Shown: positions 39,420 to 49,094 of the stretch, in pieces
Layout of the letters: each line of letters opens with the position of its first letter
Numbering within the stretch: the first letter of the stretch is position 1
Origin: a virus
IMG/VR virus record: IMGVR_UViG_3300030430_005159
Span: 1 to 55,082 of that record
Length of the DNA stretch: 55,082 bases
Strand: one strand, 5' to 3'
The notes under the pieces: generated by a model
Database searches by the model: none
Told to the model about the DNA's origin: nothing
Seen by the model: the letters and a program-made list of their open reading frames with translations, nothing else
Position numbers and translations under genes: made by a program

Positions 39420-39770
39420 TCAGTCGTCCTTCATCTTCTTCGCGATCGATTTCACTCGGCCAGACTGCTTTTTATGCATCGCCGAAGCTCCCGTGAGTTG
39501 TTGCGAAATCTCCTCCAAGTCCTCCTTGGGGCCGCCATGCTCGAATTGATGCATGCCTTTTTCCCGACGACCCATGAACATTTGCAGTGCCTTGAGTGCG
39601 CTGGCGCGTTGATCGGACGTGACGGGTTTGGGGTCTCCAAGCTCATCGGCAACGTTTTGAGCGAGACCCTTTTCTTGCATTCGGGGGTTTCGGTATCGTT
39701 TGGACAAAATGGTTTTGCCCTGTTCAAGGGCGCCCATCAATCGCTTCTTGTCAGCGTCTCGGTTTTGCAT
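39420..39770 (-). CDS. Small charged helical protein
   Basis: A 116-residue protein with ATG 39770 and AAGGA upstream. It is helical and charged (DKKRLMGALEQGKTILSKRYRNPRM, RASALKALQMFMGRREKGMHQFEHGGPKEDLEEISQQLTGA) with a Lys-rich end. No known family, no membrane span. Located between the 280-residue protein and the GYGKKKFVV protein; probably part of the same small-gene block. Confidence 0.55.
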   Translation of the reverse strand: MQNRDADKKRLMGALEQGKTILSKRYRNPRMQEKGLAQNVADELGDPKPVTSDQRASALKALQMFMGRREKGMHQFEHGGPKEDLEEISQQLTGASAMHKKQSGRVKSIAKKMKDD

Positions 39771-39781
39771 GAGGAAAGTCC

Positions 39782-40624
39782 TTATTCAGCAGGGGGTTGT
39801 TCTTCTACGAGGCCGGTGCCCGCACGATCAGAGGTGTTCATGCCCTTCATCAAGGATTCACGCTCCTCATTCGCTCGGACCTGCTCCAGATACTCAAGGT
39901 ACTCCAGCCTGCCAAGCTTTTGCATGTCCATGGTGTCGACTGCGGGAGTGCCATCGCCACTGGTTTTCATGCCGTATGAGATCTCGTTGCGAAACGCTTC
40001 TGCCCTTTCGGATGCATTTTCCAACTCAACAGAGTTGGGACGGATCATGTTTTCTTCGGCTTCTGTGTTTGCTTGTCGAAAGCCGACATCGTACGCTGGA
40101 TTTGCGCGAACTTGACTAAGAAAATCAGACCGTAGACGCGGAGAGGGTGGAGGTGGAAGTTGATTACGACGGACCTCATCCCTCATTCGATTGTATCCAA
40201 GATCTTCAGCGATCTCGTTCATAGAAGGACCGGAAAATCCTTCGACCATCGCCCGCTTCTTCATACGGTCAAAGTAAGTGTCTGAAGGCATCGTGTTTGC
40301 TAGATCCAGCGCATCGCCCATTGGAGAACGCTCCATCAAGGGAGGTGCTGGACGAGTGGCAGGTCGCGCGTCCGAGGAGGCAGACGGAGGCGGAGGAGGT
40401 TCCCGATCCGACTCGACCTCGATCAACGACATTCCAAAAATGTTCCGAAGTGTTTCATTAATCAAATCGACGTTTGCGCCCTCAGATAGAGTCTGAGACA
40501 GGTATTCTAACTCTCGCTGATCCTCGGGGCTCAAGCTTTGTTTGTCCGAAAGCTGCACGTACCTTCCCATCATCAAAGCCTGACTGGGGTCGATTCTGTC
40601 TCGGTTATTTTTATGACTGGGCAT
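39782..40624 (-). CDS. Helical protein with Pro-rich linkers, unknown function
   Basis: A 280-residue protein, mostly charged helix. Two Pro-rich linkers (REPPPPPSASSDARPATRPAPP, about 74-95, and RRNQLPPPPSPR) separate helical blocks. The end (LEYLEYLEQVRANEERESLMKGMNTSD) is coiled. No recognised domain. It starts 8 bases after the stop of the 2232-residue polyvalent gene and could be a partner or chaperone of that protein; this is inference from position alone. Confidence 0.5.
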   Translation of the reverse strand: MPSHKNNRDRIDPSQALMMGRYVQLSDKQSLSPEDQRELEYLSQTLSEGANVDLINETLRNIFGMSLIEVESDREPPPPPSASSDARPATRPAPPLMERSPMGDALDLANTMPSDTYFDRMKKRAMVEGFSGPSMNEIAEDLGYNRMRDEVRRNQLPPPPSPRLRSDFLSQVRANPAYDVGFRQANTEAEENMIRPNSVELENASERAEAFRNEISYGMKTSGDGTPAVDTMDMQKLGRLEYLEYLEQVRANEERESLMKGMNTSDRAGTGLVEEQPPAE

Positions 40625-40632
40625 GAATACCT

Positions 40633-43600
40633 CTACAGCAACTCTACGTCGCCAATAAGCTCTTTGAACAGCAGGAACGATATCAATCCTGCTTCATTGA
40701 GATCTTGTACATTACTCATATCACTTTTCAGCCTAATTTTCTCTGAACTGTTGAGTTGCACAGACTGCAATGGATGGCCGAACAGTTTTGCTTTGTTGAA
40801 GATGTATCGATTCATCGGTCCGTTTTTGCCGATGAGATCCACCACTGCGGTGCCATCAGTGTTTGTTTTTTCGAATCGTTGTCGCTGCTCTTCTTCCTGC
40901 AAAGCCCGGATCGTCTCGTCTGAAATGATTTTCGGACCGCGAGACCCCTTGATCGTAAATGCTCGTGTCTCATCCAAATCGAAGATTGGGTAGAAGCTCG
41001 TGTCATAGAAGAAGTCATCTCCGCGAGCGCCACGCTCCTGTTCCAGCGCCATGAGGCGGCCCTCAGCCTCTTTGAACTTGGCTCCGGTGTCGTCGTACCA
41101 TTCACGCAATGCCATGCCTTGTGAGCCCTCCTGATCATCTCTGGGAAGCTCTCGATATTCGGCCTCGATCATCAGCATCAGTTCCAACAACTCGTCAGCC
41201 AACTGCTTGCGGTCTCGGTACGTGGATCGGAAGTCTTCGATTTCAGACAGGTCCAAAGACATCACCTGCTTCATCGGCTCGTTTGGATCACCGATCTCGG
41301 GTGACTCAGATGGGATTCGTTCTGCCGGCAGTGTCGAGAATCGTCCTGAGGCAAACATTTCTTTCGGGTTGACGAACATGCTGAACACCTCGATGTCGTC
41401 AATCTCGGAGGTCATGTCTGGGTTGGGGTTGCCCTCTTCCTCTTGTCGCTGAGAGCGCACGGCGGCAGCAGCGGGGATTGTTGCGCCTACTCCGATGCCC
41501 TTGAGAATGTTTCCGCTTGGGTCAAACGTTCCTACGTTGCCGGTAGCTGACTTGATTTGCTCCGGCTTGAAGGCCATGTAGTGGTAGGTGCCGGGGGTGA
41601 CGCCTTCCATTCCCAGTTTTTGAAAGCCTGTGGATCCATCTCTGGGGCCAAAAAAATGGTACGCATCGGCAATGATACCGTCGAAACCCATTTGCTCGAA
41701 GACTTGTCGGATAAACTCCGAGGTACCATCCTCGCCCATCTCCGTTTCAAAATAATAGTTACCGTCTTTTACCTCTTTGAAGATATCAAAGGCATCTACC
41801 TCTTGTTCGGTTCTACCTATTCGGGAACTTGCGCTTAGCTCTTCTATAATAAAGGTCTTGAGATTTTGAACGTTGGCTGGTGCTGTGTCGAAGTTGCCCG
41901 CAACATCATCGATGGTCTCAAGCAGGTCAATTACTGAGCCGCTTTCATCCACGATGTTACCGACCTCGTCGAACTCAACATCATAATCAAAAGTCGTCCT
42001 GCCTTTGGTTCCCGATGGATCCAAGTAGACAGGGTTTTCGATTTTGACATACGTCTTCATTACACTGAAGGCTTCGTCTCCAAGAACCCTCTGTCGAGCA
42101 ATTTGTTCGATTAAGTCGGGCTCAAGTTCGTCTTTGAGTTTCTCTACATCTCCGGTCTTAATCGCCTCCAGCAATTCGGTATCCGTCGACTCAGTTCGAT
42201 CCATATATCGCTGGGCTGCATTCAAGATGTCATCGTCATCAGCATCGTCAAGACTGTAGATTCTATCAATCTCTTGATCCACCCTGTTTTGAATGTCAGG
42301 GCCTTCGGCGCGAGCATAATTTACGTTTACATCATCAACATTGTCACTTGTGTAAATGGCCGAACCAAACGCGCTCTCGGGGGAACCCGCACGGAACTCA
42401 TCGAAATCGCCGGACGTTCCATGGAACACCGGCAGGGGCTTACCATCGTCATCCACTACCTTGGAGTCACCAAAAAATCGCTTGAACTCTGGCGTGTCGG
42501 TCTGGGCGGCGGCGGAGGCGGGGGTGTCCGCTAGGTTTGGGCGATATGTCTTACCCACAGGAAGGTAGTTTGGATCATAGTCGTCGCTATCTGGAACGTG
42601 CCACGCTGCATCTGGAGTGACTGATTTACCACCAGCAGCCCTCTCGTCCGGCAATAGCCTCACATTCGACGCAGGATCGACCAAGCTCTGCATCATTTCG
42701 GGCGTGATGTCTCTGCCTCTATCAATCACACCCCTACCAAATACGTGAACAGGTACTGGTACATCGGGCTGAATGGAATCAAGCGCAGTCATACGAGCGC
42801 GACCCTCATGCTGGACGACCCGAAAGCTACCAGCATCGTCTCCCTCTTCGACCAACCCAACCTTAAGGAAGGGGGGGCCGATCGGTTTACCATCCTCAAT
42901 CGCCTCAGTGACTGCTTTGACCGTATCAGCAGCACGCTCAGTCGGGCGAACCGGATTGAGCCCGAGAAAATCTCGTGGCTTCATCCACGCAACGAAGCCC
43001 ATGTATGCAACGTTGGTGTTGTTTGGAACGGCACCCATGCCATCTTTAGAGTCAAATACAACCTTGCCAGCCGTTTGCCGGCCCTCATAAGCTGAGGTTT
43101 CTGTCGGAACCTCCAAGTCGGAAACACGAGCACCCTTGGCGGCTTCGTCGGCCTTACCCAACTGCTGAATCGGCTTCTCCATACGGGAGATAAACTCAGT
43201 GCCCGGTCGCGCCGAAAGCTCATCAAGCGGAGAGTCAAGCAACTTTTCCGTTTGCAGAAGCAACTCAGACAGTGCGTTCTGGTCTTTCTTCGAGATGCCC
43301 AACAGTTCGGCGACCTTCTCAACAAACGTAGTCCAAGCAGACTTGGTGCCGACCTTGACGGTCATCAAGTATTCTTGAAACGGCCTGTTCGTCAGCCCAT
43401 AAGCAACGAACTCCTTTTGATCCTGTGTCGCCCTGACCAGCAGTTGTCTCAAATCAGGATCAATCTCGTCCGAGTTAATTTGTTGCCGAGCCACCTCCAC
43501 GACATTGTTGCGAAGATCAATAATTGCACTGGAGGCTTCCTCCAGTTTCGTGCCCTTGTTGGCCACCAAATTGCCATCGCGCAGCCTTCGAACTGTTGCG

Positions 43601-46600
43601 GCATGCACCAACTCATGGAGCGCTACCTCCGCAGTGGCACCGGATTGATCCACGACCCCCCGAATGAACACATCGTTGAAAGCTTCACCTTCGGATGACC
43701 AGTTCAGACCCTGAGTGACCGACCGGAGACGACTTTCGTGTGCAGTCATCAAAGCCAGCGAGTTGAACACGCTGACATCTAAGTCGCCCTTTTTGGCTGA
43801 CTCCACTACAAATTCAGGAAAATCTTCTGCTTTGCCGGTGAGAACGTGTACATCCGTGTCCTCCAAGTGCGGCATGATTCGCTTCGCGATGGTTTTGTAT
43901 GTGGGATTGTCTGCATTTTTCGCAATGAACTCGGCCAACTCCGTGCCCGACTTGATCTTACGCATGGCGTCAATCGCGCCCTCGACAGTCAAGTCACCCA
44001 AGCCAACGTCTACTTTATCGCCCCTCTCAGGGACGCCCTCTATTGGCTTGAGTCTAGATTTCGCTACTCCCACCAAGTCGGAACCCTCAACCACCTTGTT
44101 GAGTCGGGAGCCCCGGTAAAGGGCCATGCCGCCCAGCCCAATCGCTCCCAGAGCGGCAGCCGCTGAAAGCTCCTCTTCCTCCGCTGCGGCGGCTCCTACG
44201 GCGATTCCGGGCAATGCAACGCTGTACAGCTTCTGGGGCTTGATGACCCGGTCTTTGACTTTGTCGGTGAGTTCGAAGAAGGGGACTTCGATGGCATCTC
44301 CCTTTCGAACGAGTCGATCAAGCGTCGTCTGCATTACCTGAGTGCGAGGAGGCCCCCCCGGAGTTCGGGGTACTCCGACTTTCGAAAATCCGACATCTCT
44401 CAACTCAATATATGTCGTCCCTTGCTTCGCCTTCGTCTCTCTCTTGGCGATGCTGGGGATGAGCTTGTCGTAGTAGTATTGGTTGCCGCCAAACACTGTT
44501 TCAGCTTGTTCTGCGCCGCGCGCTACTTCCCCGCCTTGTTTTTTCAGTTCTGCAAGACGCTTCAAAAACGCTTCGGGGTTGCCCATCACATCGAGCGCCT
44601 CATTTTCCGGCAAAGTCACCAAAGGCGTGATCATGTCCGAACGGCTAAACGCTACGCCGTCATAGCCCCCCTCCGCCGCCTCGCGGAAGATGCGCTTGAT
44701 TGAGAGGGCTGTCCAATCCTTGGTGTCTTTGAATGGGGCGTCGGGGACAGGTGGACCCCCGCTCGTCATAATGTTCCACCGTTCCCTAAACGTGTCGAAA
44801 CCGCCGACACCAAATTGAGCGTAAAACGTGGGCGGCGAAAGGAAACTACGATTGAATTGCTTGTCCGGGTCATTCCGCTTGATGGCTTCAGCGAAGTTCT
44901 TTTCAGCCTCGCGCTGCTCTTTAGCCGAAGCTTTTACTTTTGCCTCTAAGGCAGTCATTTTTTCGAAACTAAGGTTACCTTCGCCGAGTGATTCCGAGTA
45001 ACGTTTTTGTGCGGCTTGCGCCTCACGTTGGGCCTCCATGCGACGATTGAAGGCTGACTCAAGATCGTCAGGAAGTTTTTTAGGCTTACTTTCATAGCCC
45101 GAGTTTCGACCCTTCTGATGCCAGTCAGACTGGATCTCCTCAACAAACAAGATCCTGCGGCCCTTGCTGTCGACACGGTCCTTCGTGCGGATGTGGACCA
45201 TGACGTTGGGAATTTTTCTGTGGTGAGATTCGGTGAAGTCATCTTTGACACCCATCGAAGCTCGTTTCTCTGGGTTCTCTCTAAGGTAAGCTTCGATTCT
45301 ATTTTTTTGGTAATCTTTATTGCGCTCAAAGAATGGAACAAATTCGTCGCTATAGTCATTCTGCTTGTACCAATCTAAAAACTCGTCGGTCACCTTGATA
45401 TTGGTAGGAACCGTCAGCAGAATCTCTTGGTAGTCCTCGCCGCCGGGGACAGTGTAATATTCCCACTGGGGTTTTGAACCCGGTCCTGAAAACTCGTCTT
45501 CCTTGACGCGCTTGATATCGTAAAGTTCCCTGAGACGCTTCGTCTTGGGCAGCGACTCAAACTCCTGAAGCGCAGCGAGTCGAGTCACGGCCTCTGGCAT
45601 GCTGTTCAAGATGTTGGCAGACTTTTTAATGTCTTCGTGCTGCTCTAAAAATTTACCTATGGGTGCGTCAGGATGTGTACGAGCGGTCATTGACTCGTCT
45701 AGTTTGGTGTACTCTTGGTCAACCATCCGCGCATACTCAGGATCAGCCAGCTTCGCGTTGACCGCATCGCGCGCCTTTATGATCAGCGCGGCCTCCTCAA
45801 GCGTCCACGTATACGGACTCCTACCCGAATCGATTAAATCGGTGATTTCATCAAAAAATGGCTTGATATCCGGTGGGATATTGTCGAAATCCTCCAACTT
45901 ATTGATGTCAACAATGTAGTCCGTGTATTCCCCACGAAAGAAAGTGGGAGAGTTGCGAAGGCGGTCCACTGAGTCGAGCACATTGTTTGGTGTCAGCTTG
46001 CTCGCAACAGCGGTTGCCTCATCCCTGATGTCATCGAAAGCAGCTTGGTATTCAACGCGCAAATCTTTCAACTCTTTTGGAGGCTCTTTTGGCGACGTAC
46101 TCAGCCGAACCTCTTCGATCTGGACCTTGTTTTCATCCAGATGTTTGATCAACTCGTCTTTGGTGACGCTTTTTTTGCCCGCCGCTTTCGCGTTTTCAAT
46201 AAACTCAGGAATCTTTGTGTCGACGATCTCTGATTTTTTGGCGCCCTTGCCACTCAAAAACTTCTCAACGTCGTCCACCCCCAGCTTGTTCGGCACTTTT
46301 TGCGTTACAACCTTTTCGATTTCGGACTCAAATACTGGATTTTTCAACTCAGGATCAATTCGAAGTGACTGCTGATACTCTTTGATCTGAGTTTTCACGA
46401 AAAAGGGAACATTCAACGCCTGAAAAACAGCCGAATTTGCAGATTGTTCTGCGGCATCGGCCACCGCATCGATCAGACCTTGCTCGTCTATTTTCTTTTG
46501 ATTCTTTTCAATTCGTCGACGTGTTTGCTCTTTTTGCTCCGATAAGAATTCCTCGATTTGTTTTTTTGCAGAGGGCTCAATTGTTTTCAAATCGATGTCT

Positions 46601-47331
46601 TGAACCAGAAATTTTTCGATTTCACTGTCCGGTATTTGGATTCGAACGTCGGAAGAAATCTTGCCAGCACCCGTAGCAGCGTCGTCGCCGCGAATCGCAC
46701 GCTTCAGCGCCGCTCCACTCAGCAAACTGCCCACCAATGGTGCCGCTGCCAACTGAATCAGGCCTGCCGTACCAGATATGCCAACGTCTACCAAGTGAGA
46801 CGTGCGCCGCTCAGGGTCCGAAACCGCCAATCGACCCGATTGCGTAGCCGAAAGCAGGTCAGAAAACCCGCTTGGGTCCTTGAATGACGCGATATCGGCC
46901 AAGTTTCGGGTCGCTTCGGCGTCTCCCTCGAAGGCTTTTTCGGCCATTTCGTCCAACGCACGGTTCGCCCGACGTATGGAACCCACCGGATCCATGCCAA
47001 TTGCACGCAACTCGCTCTCGCGAAGGTCCGTCACAAACTCCGGTTCGCCCTTTACGTCCTCGCCACCAAAGAAATAATCCGCCGCGTCGTCCAACTTTTG
47101 ACCCGCAGACTGCCGAAGCTCCGTAATCTGGGTCTCAAGCTCACCGCCCGGCGCCACATAATCCCGAATCTGCTGGTATTTCTGCCGCAAATCCTCAATC
47201 GAAGACTCCTCGGACTCGTCACGAACATCGGCAGCTACCTGAGCGCGGAGCGCAGGTTCGTCCAGAGGCTGGCCCTTCTCCTTTCGGAAGCCCCTCATGT
47301 TCCCCATCAGCACGTCATCGAATGACGCCAT
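40633..47331 (-). CDS. Giant polyvalent protein: metallopeptidase, ART-like and ParB-like segments
   Basis: A 2232-residue protein with ATG start. Visible parts, with approximate residues: helical N-terminus (1-550); a polyvalent-protein domain with FVEEIQSDWHQKGR (about 727-741) and WTALSIKRIFREAAEGGYDGVAFSRSD (about 870-900); LHELVHAA (about 1238), an HExxH zinc-metallopeptidase site; QHEGRARMTALDSIQ (about 1505), a ParB-like HEGRxR motif; FKRFFGDSKVVDDDGKPLPVFHGTSGDFDEF (about 1612-1645), matching ADP-ribosyltransferase domains of polyvalent proteins; a helical end. Phages inject such chains with the genome to attack or protect against the host (Iyer, Aravind and colleagues). Activities are predicted from motifs only. 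Confidence 0.78.
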   Translation of the reverse strand: MASFDDVLMGNMRGFRKEKGQPLDEPALRAQVAADVRDESEESSIEDLRQKYQQIRDYVAPGGELETQITELRQSAGQKLDDAADYFFGGEDVKGEPEFVTDLRESELRAIGMDPVGSIRRANRALDEMAEKAFEGDAEATRNLADIASFKDPSGFSDLLSATQSGRLAVSDPERRTSHLVDVGISGTAGLIQLAAAPLVGSLLSGAALKRAIRGDDAATGAGKISSDVRIQIPDSEIEKFLVQDIDLKTIEPSAKKQIEEFLSEQKEQTRRRIEKNQKKIDEQGLIDAVADAAEQSANSAVFQALNVPFFVKTQIKEYQQSLRIDPELKNPVFESEIEKVVTQKVPNKLGVDDVEKFLSGKGAKKSEIVDTKIPEFIENAKAAGKKSVTKDELIKHLDENKVQIEEVRLSTSPKEPPKELKDLRVEYQAAFDDIRDEATAVASKLTPNNVLDSVDRLRNSPTFFRGEYTDYIVDINKLEDFDNIPPDIKPFFDEITDLIDSGRSPYTWTLEEAALIIKARDAVNAKLADPEYARMVDQEYTKLDESMTARTHPDAPIGKFLEQHEDIKKSANILNSMPEAVTRLAALQEFESLPKTKRLRELYDIKRVKEDEFSGPGSKPQWEYYTVPGGEDYQEILLTVPTNIKVTDEFLDWYKQNDYSDEFVPFFERNKDYQKNRIEAYLRENPEKRASMGVKDDFTESHHRKIPNVMVHIRTKDRVDSKGRRILFVEEIQSDWHQKGRNSGYESKPKKLPDDLESAFNRRMEAQREAQAAQKRYSESLGEGNLSFEKMTALEAKVKASAKEQREAEKNFAEAIKRNDPDKQFNRSFLSPPTFYAQFGVGGFDTFRERWNIMTSGGPPVPDAPFKDTKDWTALSIKRIFREAAEGGYDGVAFSRSDMITPLVTLPENEALDVMGNPEAFLKRLAELKKQGGEVARGAEQAETVFGGNQYYYDKLIPSIAKRETKAKQGTTYIELRDVGFSKVGVPRTPGGPPRTQVMQTTLDRLVRKGDAIEVPFFELTDKVKDRVIKPQKLYSVALPGIAVGAAAAEEEELSAAAALGAIGLGGMALYRGSRLNKVVEGSDLVGVAKSRLKPIEGVPERGDKVDVGLGDLTVEGAIDAMRKIKSGTELAEFIAKNADNPTYKTIAKRIMPHLEDTDVHVLTGKAEDFPEFVVESAKKGDLDVSVFNSLALMTAHESRLRSVTQGLNWSSEGEAFNDVFIRGVVDQSGATAEVALHELVHAATVRRLRDGNLVANKGTKLEEASSAIIDLRNNVVEVARQQINSDEIDPDLRQLLVRATQDQKEFVAYGLTNRPFQEYLMTVKVGTKSAWTTFVEKVAELLGISKKDQNALSELLLQTEKLLDSPLDELSARPGTEFISRMEKPIQQLGKADEAAKGARVSDLEVPTETSAYEGRQTAGKVVFDSKDGMGAVPNNTNVAYMGFVAWMKPRDFLGLNPVRPTERAADTVKAVTEAIEDGKPIGPPFLKVGLVEEGDDAGSFRVVQHEGRARMTALDSIQPDVPVPVHVFGRGVIDRGRDITPEMMQSLVDPASNVRLLPDERAAGGKSVTPDAAWHVPDSDDYDPNYLPVGKTYRPNLADTPASAAAQTDTPEFKRFFGDSKVVDDDGKPLPVFHGTSGDFDEFRAGSPESAFGSAIYTSDNVDDVNVNYARAEGPDIQNRVDQEIDRIYSLDDADDDDILNAAQRYMDRTESTDTELLEAIKTGDVEKLKDELEPDLIEQIARQRVLGDEAFSVMKTYVKIENPVYLDPSGTKGRTTFDYDVEFDEVGNIVDESGSVIDLLETIDDVAGNFDTAPANVQNLKTFIIEELSASSRIGRTEQEVDAFDIFKEVKDGNYYFETEMGEDGTSEFIRQVFEQMGFDGIIADAYHFFGPRDGSTGFQKLGMEGVTPGTYHYMAFKPEQIKSATGNVGTFDPSGNILKGIGVGATIPAAAAVRSQRQEEEGNPNPDMTSEIDDIEVFSMFVNPKEMFASGRFSTLPAERIPSESPEIGDPNEPMKQVMSLDLSEIEDFRSTYRDRKQLADELLELMLMIEAEYRELPRDDQEGSQGMALREWYDDTGAKFKEAEGRLMALEQERGARGDDFFYDTSFYPIFDLDETRAFTIKGSRGPKIISDETIRALQEEEQRQRFEKTNTDGTAVVDLIGKNGPMNRYIFNKAKLFGHPLQSVQLNSSEKIRLKSDMSNVQDLNEAGLISFLLFKELIGDVELL

Positions 47332-47335
47332 GATA

Positions 47336-47728
47336 TCAGGTACCGATCAGTGTGACAGAGACCGTGCCCGTTGGCGCCGTCGTCCCAGCCGTGCCCGCTG
47401 TGGTCACCACTGCCAAGTGCAGGTAGTTGCTCGTAGCAAACTGCACGCCGCCCGGAATCAGCATCTCGACCGAACGAGAAGCCGGAGCCTTCAACACAAA
47501 CGAAGGAACCGTCGTGCCCACTGAAAGCTGACCGGCATCCGCGTTGGTGCTCTCGTACAGCTTCAAATACACCGCTTCCGTCGAGTTGGCGCTGTTGTCC
47601 AGCTTCACCACGAACATCTGTGGCGCCGTCTTGTTGAACACGTTCGCAACCGGAGTCGCGTTGGCTGCCGTCTCCCTGAAAATCAAGGTTCCAAGCGGAC
47701 TACTTACAGTCTTGAGAATATCGGCCAT
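47336..47728 (-). CDS. Small beta-rich protein, paralogue family member C
   Basis: A 130-residue product of the four-member family. FVVKLDNSANSTEAVYLKLYES, then VPSFVLKAPASRSVEMLIPGGVQFATSNYLHLAVV, then VSVTLIGT correspond to the same strands in the copies near the left of the gene train. No signal peptide. It lies 4 bases after the polyvalent gene start (downstream order: this gene is transcribed just before it). Probably a small virion protein. Confidence 0.65.
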   Translation of the reverse strand: MADILKTVSSPLGTLIFRETAANATPVANVFNKTAPQMFVVKLDNSANSTEAVYLKLYESTNADAGQLSVGTTVPSFVLKAPASRSVEMLIPGGVQFATSNYLHLAVVTTAGTAGTTAPTGTVSVTLIGT

Positions 47729-47737
47729 GAATCTACC

Positions 47738-48112
47738 TCAGCTAAAAATCACGGTCACGGACACATTCTGAGTCGGATCGCCGATATTGCTCGTGGCGCC
47801 GGACTGCACGCAGCGAAGCGAAAGACCGTTTGCAATCGTCAAGCCGCTCGGAAACGAAATCGTGCGGTTTGCCGCGTTGTCGATCACAAACACGTAGTCC
47901 GGCTCCGTTGCGTCCACGTCAATGCCACCATCGACCAAGTTGTCATACAGTTTCAAGAACGATCGATCGTTTGTATTTAAACTGTTATCCACAATAATAG
48001 AGTGTACAGTTGCCGCTCCATTTGTAATGTTTTGAAGCGCTGAACTTCCCAGATCGGTCTCGACGACAATCTTGTTTGTGACGTACGAATTATCAAGCGT
48101 TGTTGTTGCCAT
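47738..48112 (-). CDS. Small beta-rich protein, paralogue family member D
   Basis: A 124-residue family member: VHSIIVDNSLNTNDRSFLKLYDNL, DYVFVIDNAANRTISFPSGLTIANGLSLRCVQSG, VSVTVIFS. It has the same order of strands as the three others, with highest similarity to the neighbouring copy. It is first after the terminator at 48168-48201, so it may start a transcript. Pairing of a 124- and a 130-residue copy occurs here and again at 3760-4526. Confidence 0.65.
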   Translation of the reverse strand: MATTTLDNSYVTNKIVVETDLGSSALQNITNGAATVHSIIVDNSLNTNDRSFLKLYDNLVDGGIDVDATEPDYVFVIDNAANRTISFPSGLTIANGLSLRCVQSGATSNIGDPTQNVSVTVIFS

Positions 48113-48167
48113 GCTGTCTCCGACGAATCGTTCCCGACAACTTTACCTTATATCGCCAATATAGCAA

Positions 48168-48201
48168 ACAAAGAAAAGGGCCCCACAAAACGCAGGGCCC
48201 T
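48168..48201 (-). terminator. Intrinsic terminator after the rusA operon
   Basis: On the minus strand AGGGCCC pairs with GGGCCCT (7 bp, 11-base loop) and is followed by TTTCTTTG. It lies between the RusA stop (48272) and the start of the next gene (48112). The gap 48113-48271 also holds a run of AAAC-type tandem bases and no ORF of note. Confidence 0.75.
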
Positions 48202-48271
48202 CGCAAACAAACAAACAACATAGGAGAGTTACTTCCCACCAAATGGTAACGCGGCGGTCAGAAAACGTCAA

Positions 48272-48787
48272 TCACCACGGCAAATCATCGTCGATTGGGC
48301 ATTCCACAGGTTGAGCCATGTGGTCCGGCAACTCATCCCACCAGCCCGACTCAGGTTCCGGTTCGGCCATGCGTAGCCGCAAGCACAGCCTTGGACCCCG
48401 ATTCCGCTCGGCATAACAGTCCAGTATGGTCACTCGAACGACCTGTGAGTCGTCGCGTACCACGCCTGCCATCACGAGCGCGTCCAACGCCGATTTGCAG
48501 ATGTTGTCTGCGTCTGGTTTGGAAACCTTATATATGACGTGATCTGGATCTCGTTTTCGCATCAGACGCTTTGGCCTGTGTGCGAACGCGGCAATCTCGA
48601 CCTCTACAGGACCGTCAATCGGTGCCTTGCGCCAACGACTCGACATGATCGTCGCAGCAGAGCGCTCCCAGTCGGCCGTCTTCTTTGGTGTGTACAAACG
48701 AACGGATCCGCCGATGCTTGCGCCCCGCGGTCTGCCTTTGCCAATCGGAGGACCCGCTATCTCGACCCTGTAGAGCCAGTCACTCAT
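48272..48787 (-). CDS. rusA: RusA-family Holliday junction resolvase
   Basis: A 171-residue protein with the RusA core: the N-terminal strand AGPPIGKGRPRG, then SKPDADNICKSALDALVMAGVVRDDSQVV (90-117). The acidic residues of KPDADN, the conserved Lys98 and the DD pair (112-113) match the metal-binding set of RusA endonucleases. It cuts four-way junctions so that replicated DNA can be packaged. The C-terminal 30 residues are acidic and Trp-rich. Start overlaps the upstream gene's stop, so it is co-translated. Confidence 0.9.
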   Translation of the reverse strand: MSDWLYRVEIAGPPIGKGRPRGASIGGSVRLYTPKKTADWERSAATIMSSRWRKAPIDGPVEVEIAAFAHRPKRLMRKRDPDHVIYKVSKPDADNICKSALDALVMAGVVRDDSQVVRVTILDCYAERNRGPRLCLRLRMAEPEPESGWWDELPDHMAQPVECPIDDDLPW

Positions 48788-49094
48788 AGTTTTCCTCGTG
48801 CCAACGCATTAGCTCGTTTCGCAATCCCGATATGTCAGGCACGCCATCCACAGACTCGCAGGCCATGTAGATCTCGTCGACCACACGGAACAACGCCTGA
48901 ATCATGCCCCTGTTTTCCACGTGACGCTCCAAGTCATGCAACGCCCACGGCACATCCAACCTTGCAGCCACCGTCTTGCACCACGGCGGAACACCACGCC
49001 AGTCTTCTGGAGACATCGCCTGATTTGCAAGCCAAGCGTGCCAATCGCGAATCGCGACCATCAGGTTTCTCGACACAAACGCAGAATCCAGCAT
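48780..49094 (-). CDS. Small protein of unknown function
   Basis: 104 residues from ATG 49094, coupled by TGATG to the 321-residue gene; the open frame reaches 49178 over that gene. Helical with VAIRDWHAWLANQAMSPEDWRGVPPWCKTVAARLDV, and acidic towards the end. Trp-rich. No recognised family and no metal motif. Placed between the unknown 321-residue protein and RusA, so perhaps part of a recombination/replication block. Confidence 0.5.
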   Translation of the reverse strand: MLDSAFVSRNLMVAIRDWHAWLANQAMSPEDWRGVPPWCKTVAARLDVPWALHDLERHVENRGMIQALFRVVDEIYMACESVDGVPDISGLRNELMRWHEENYE

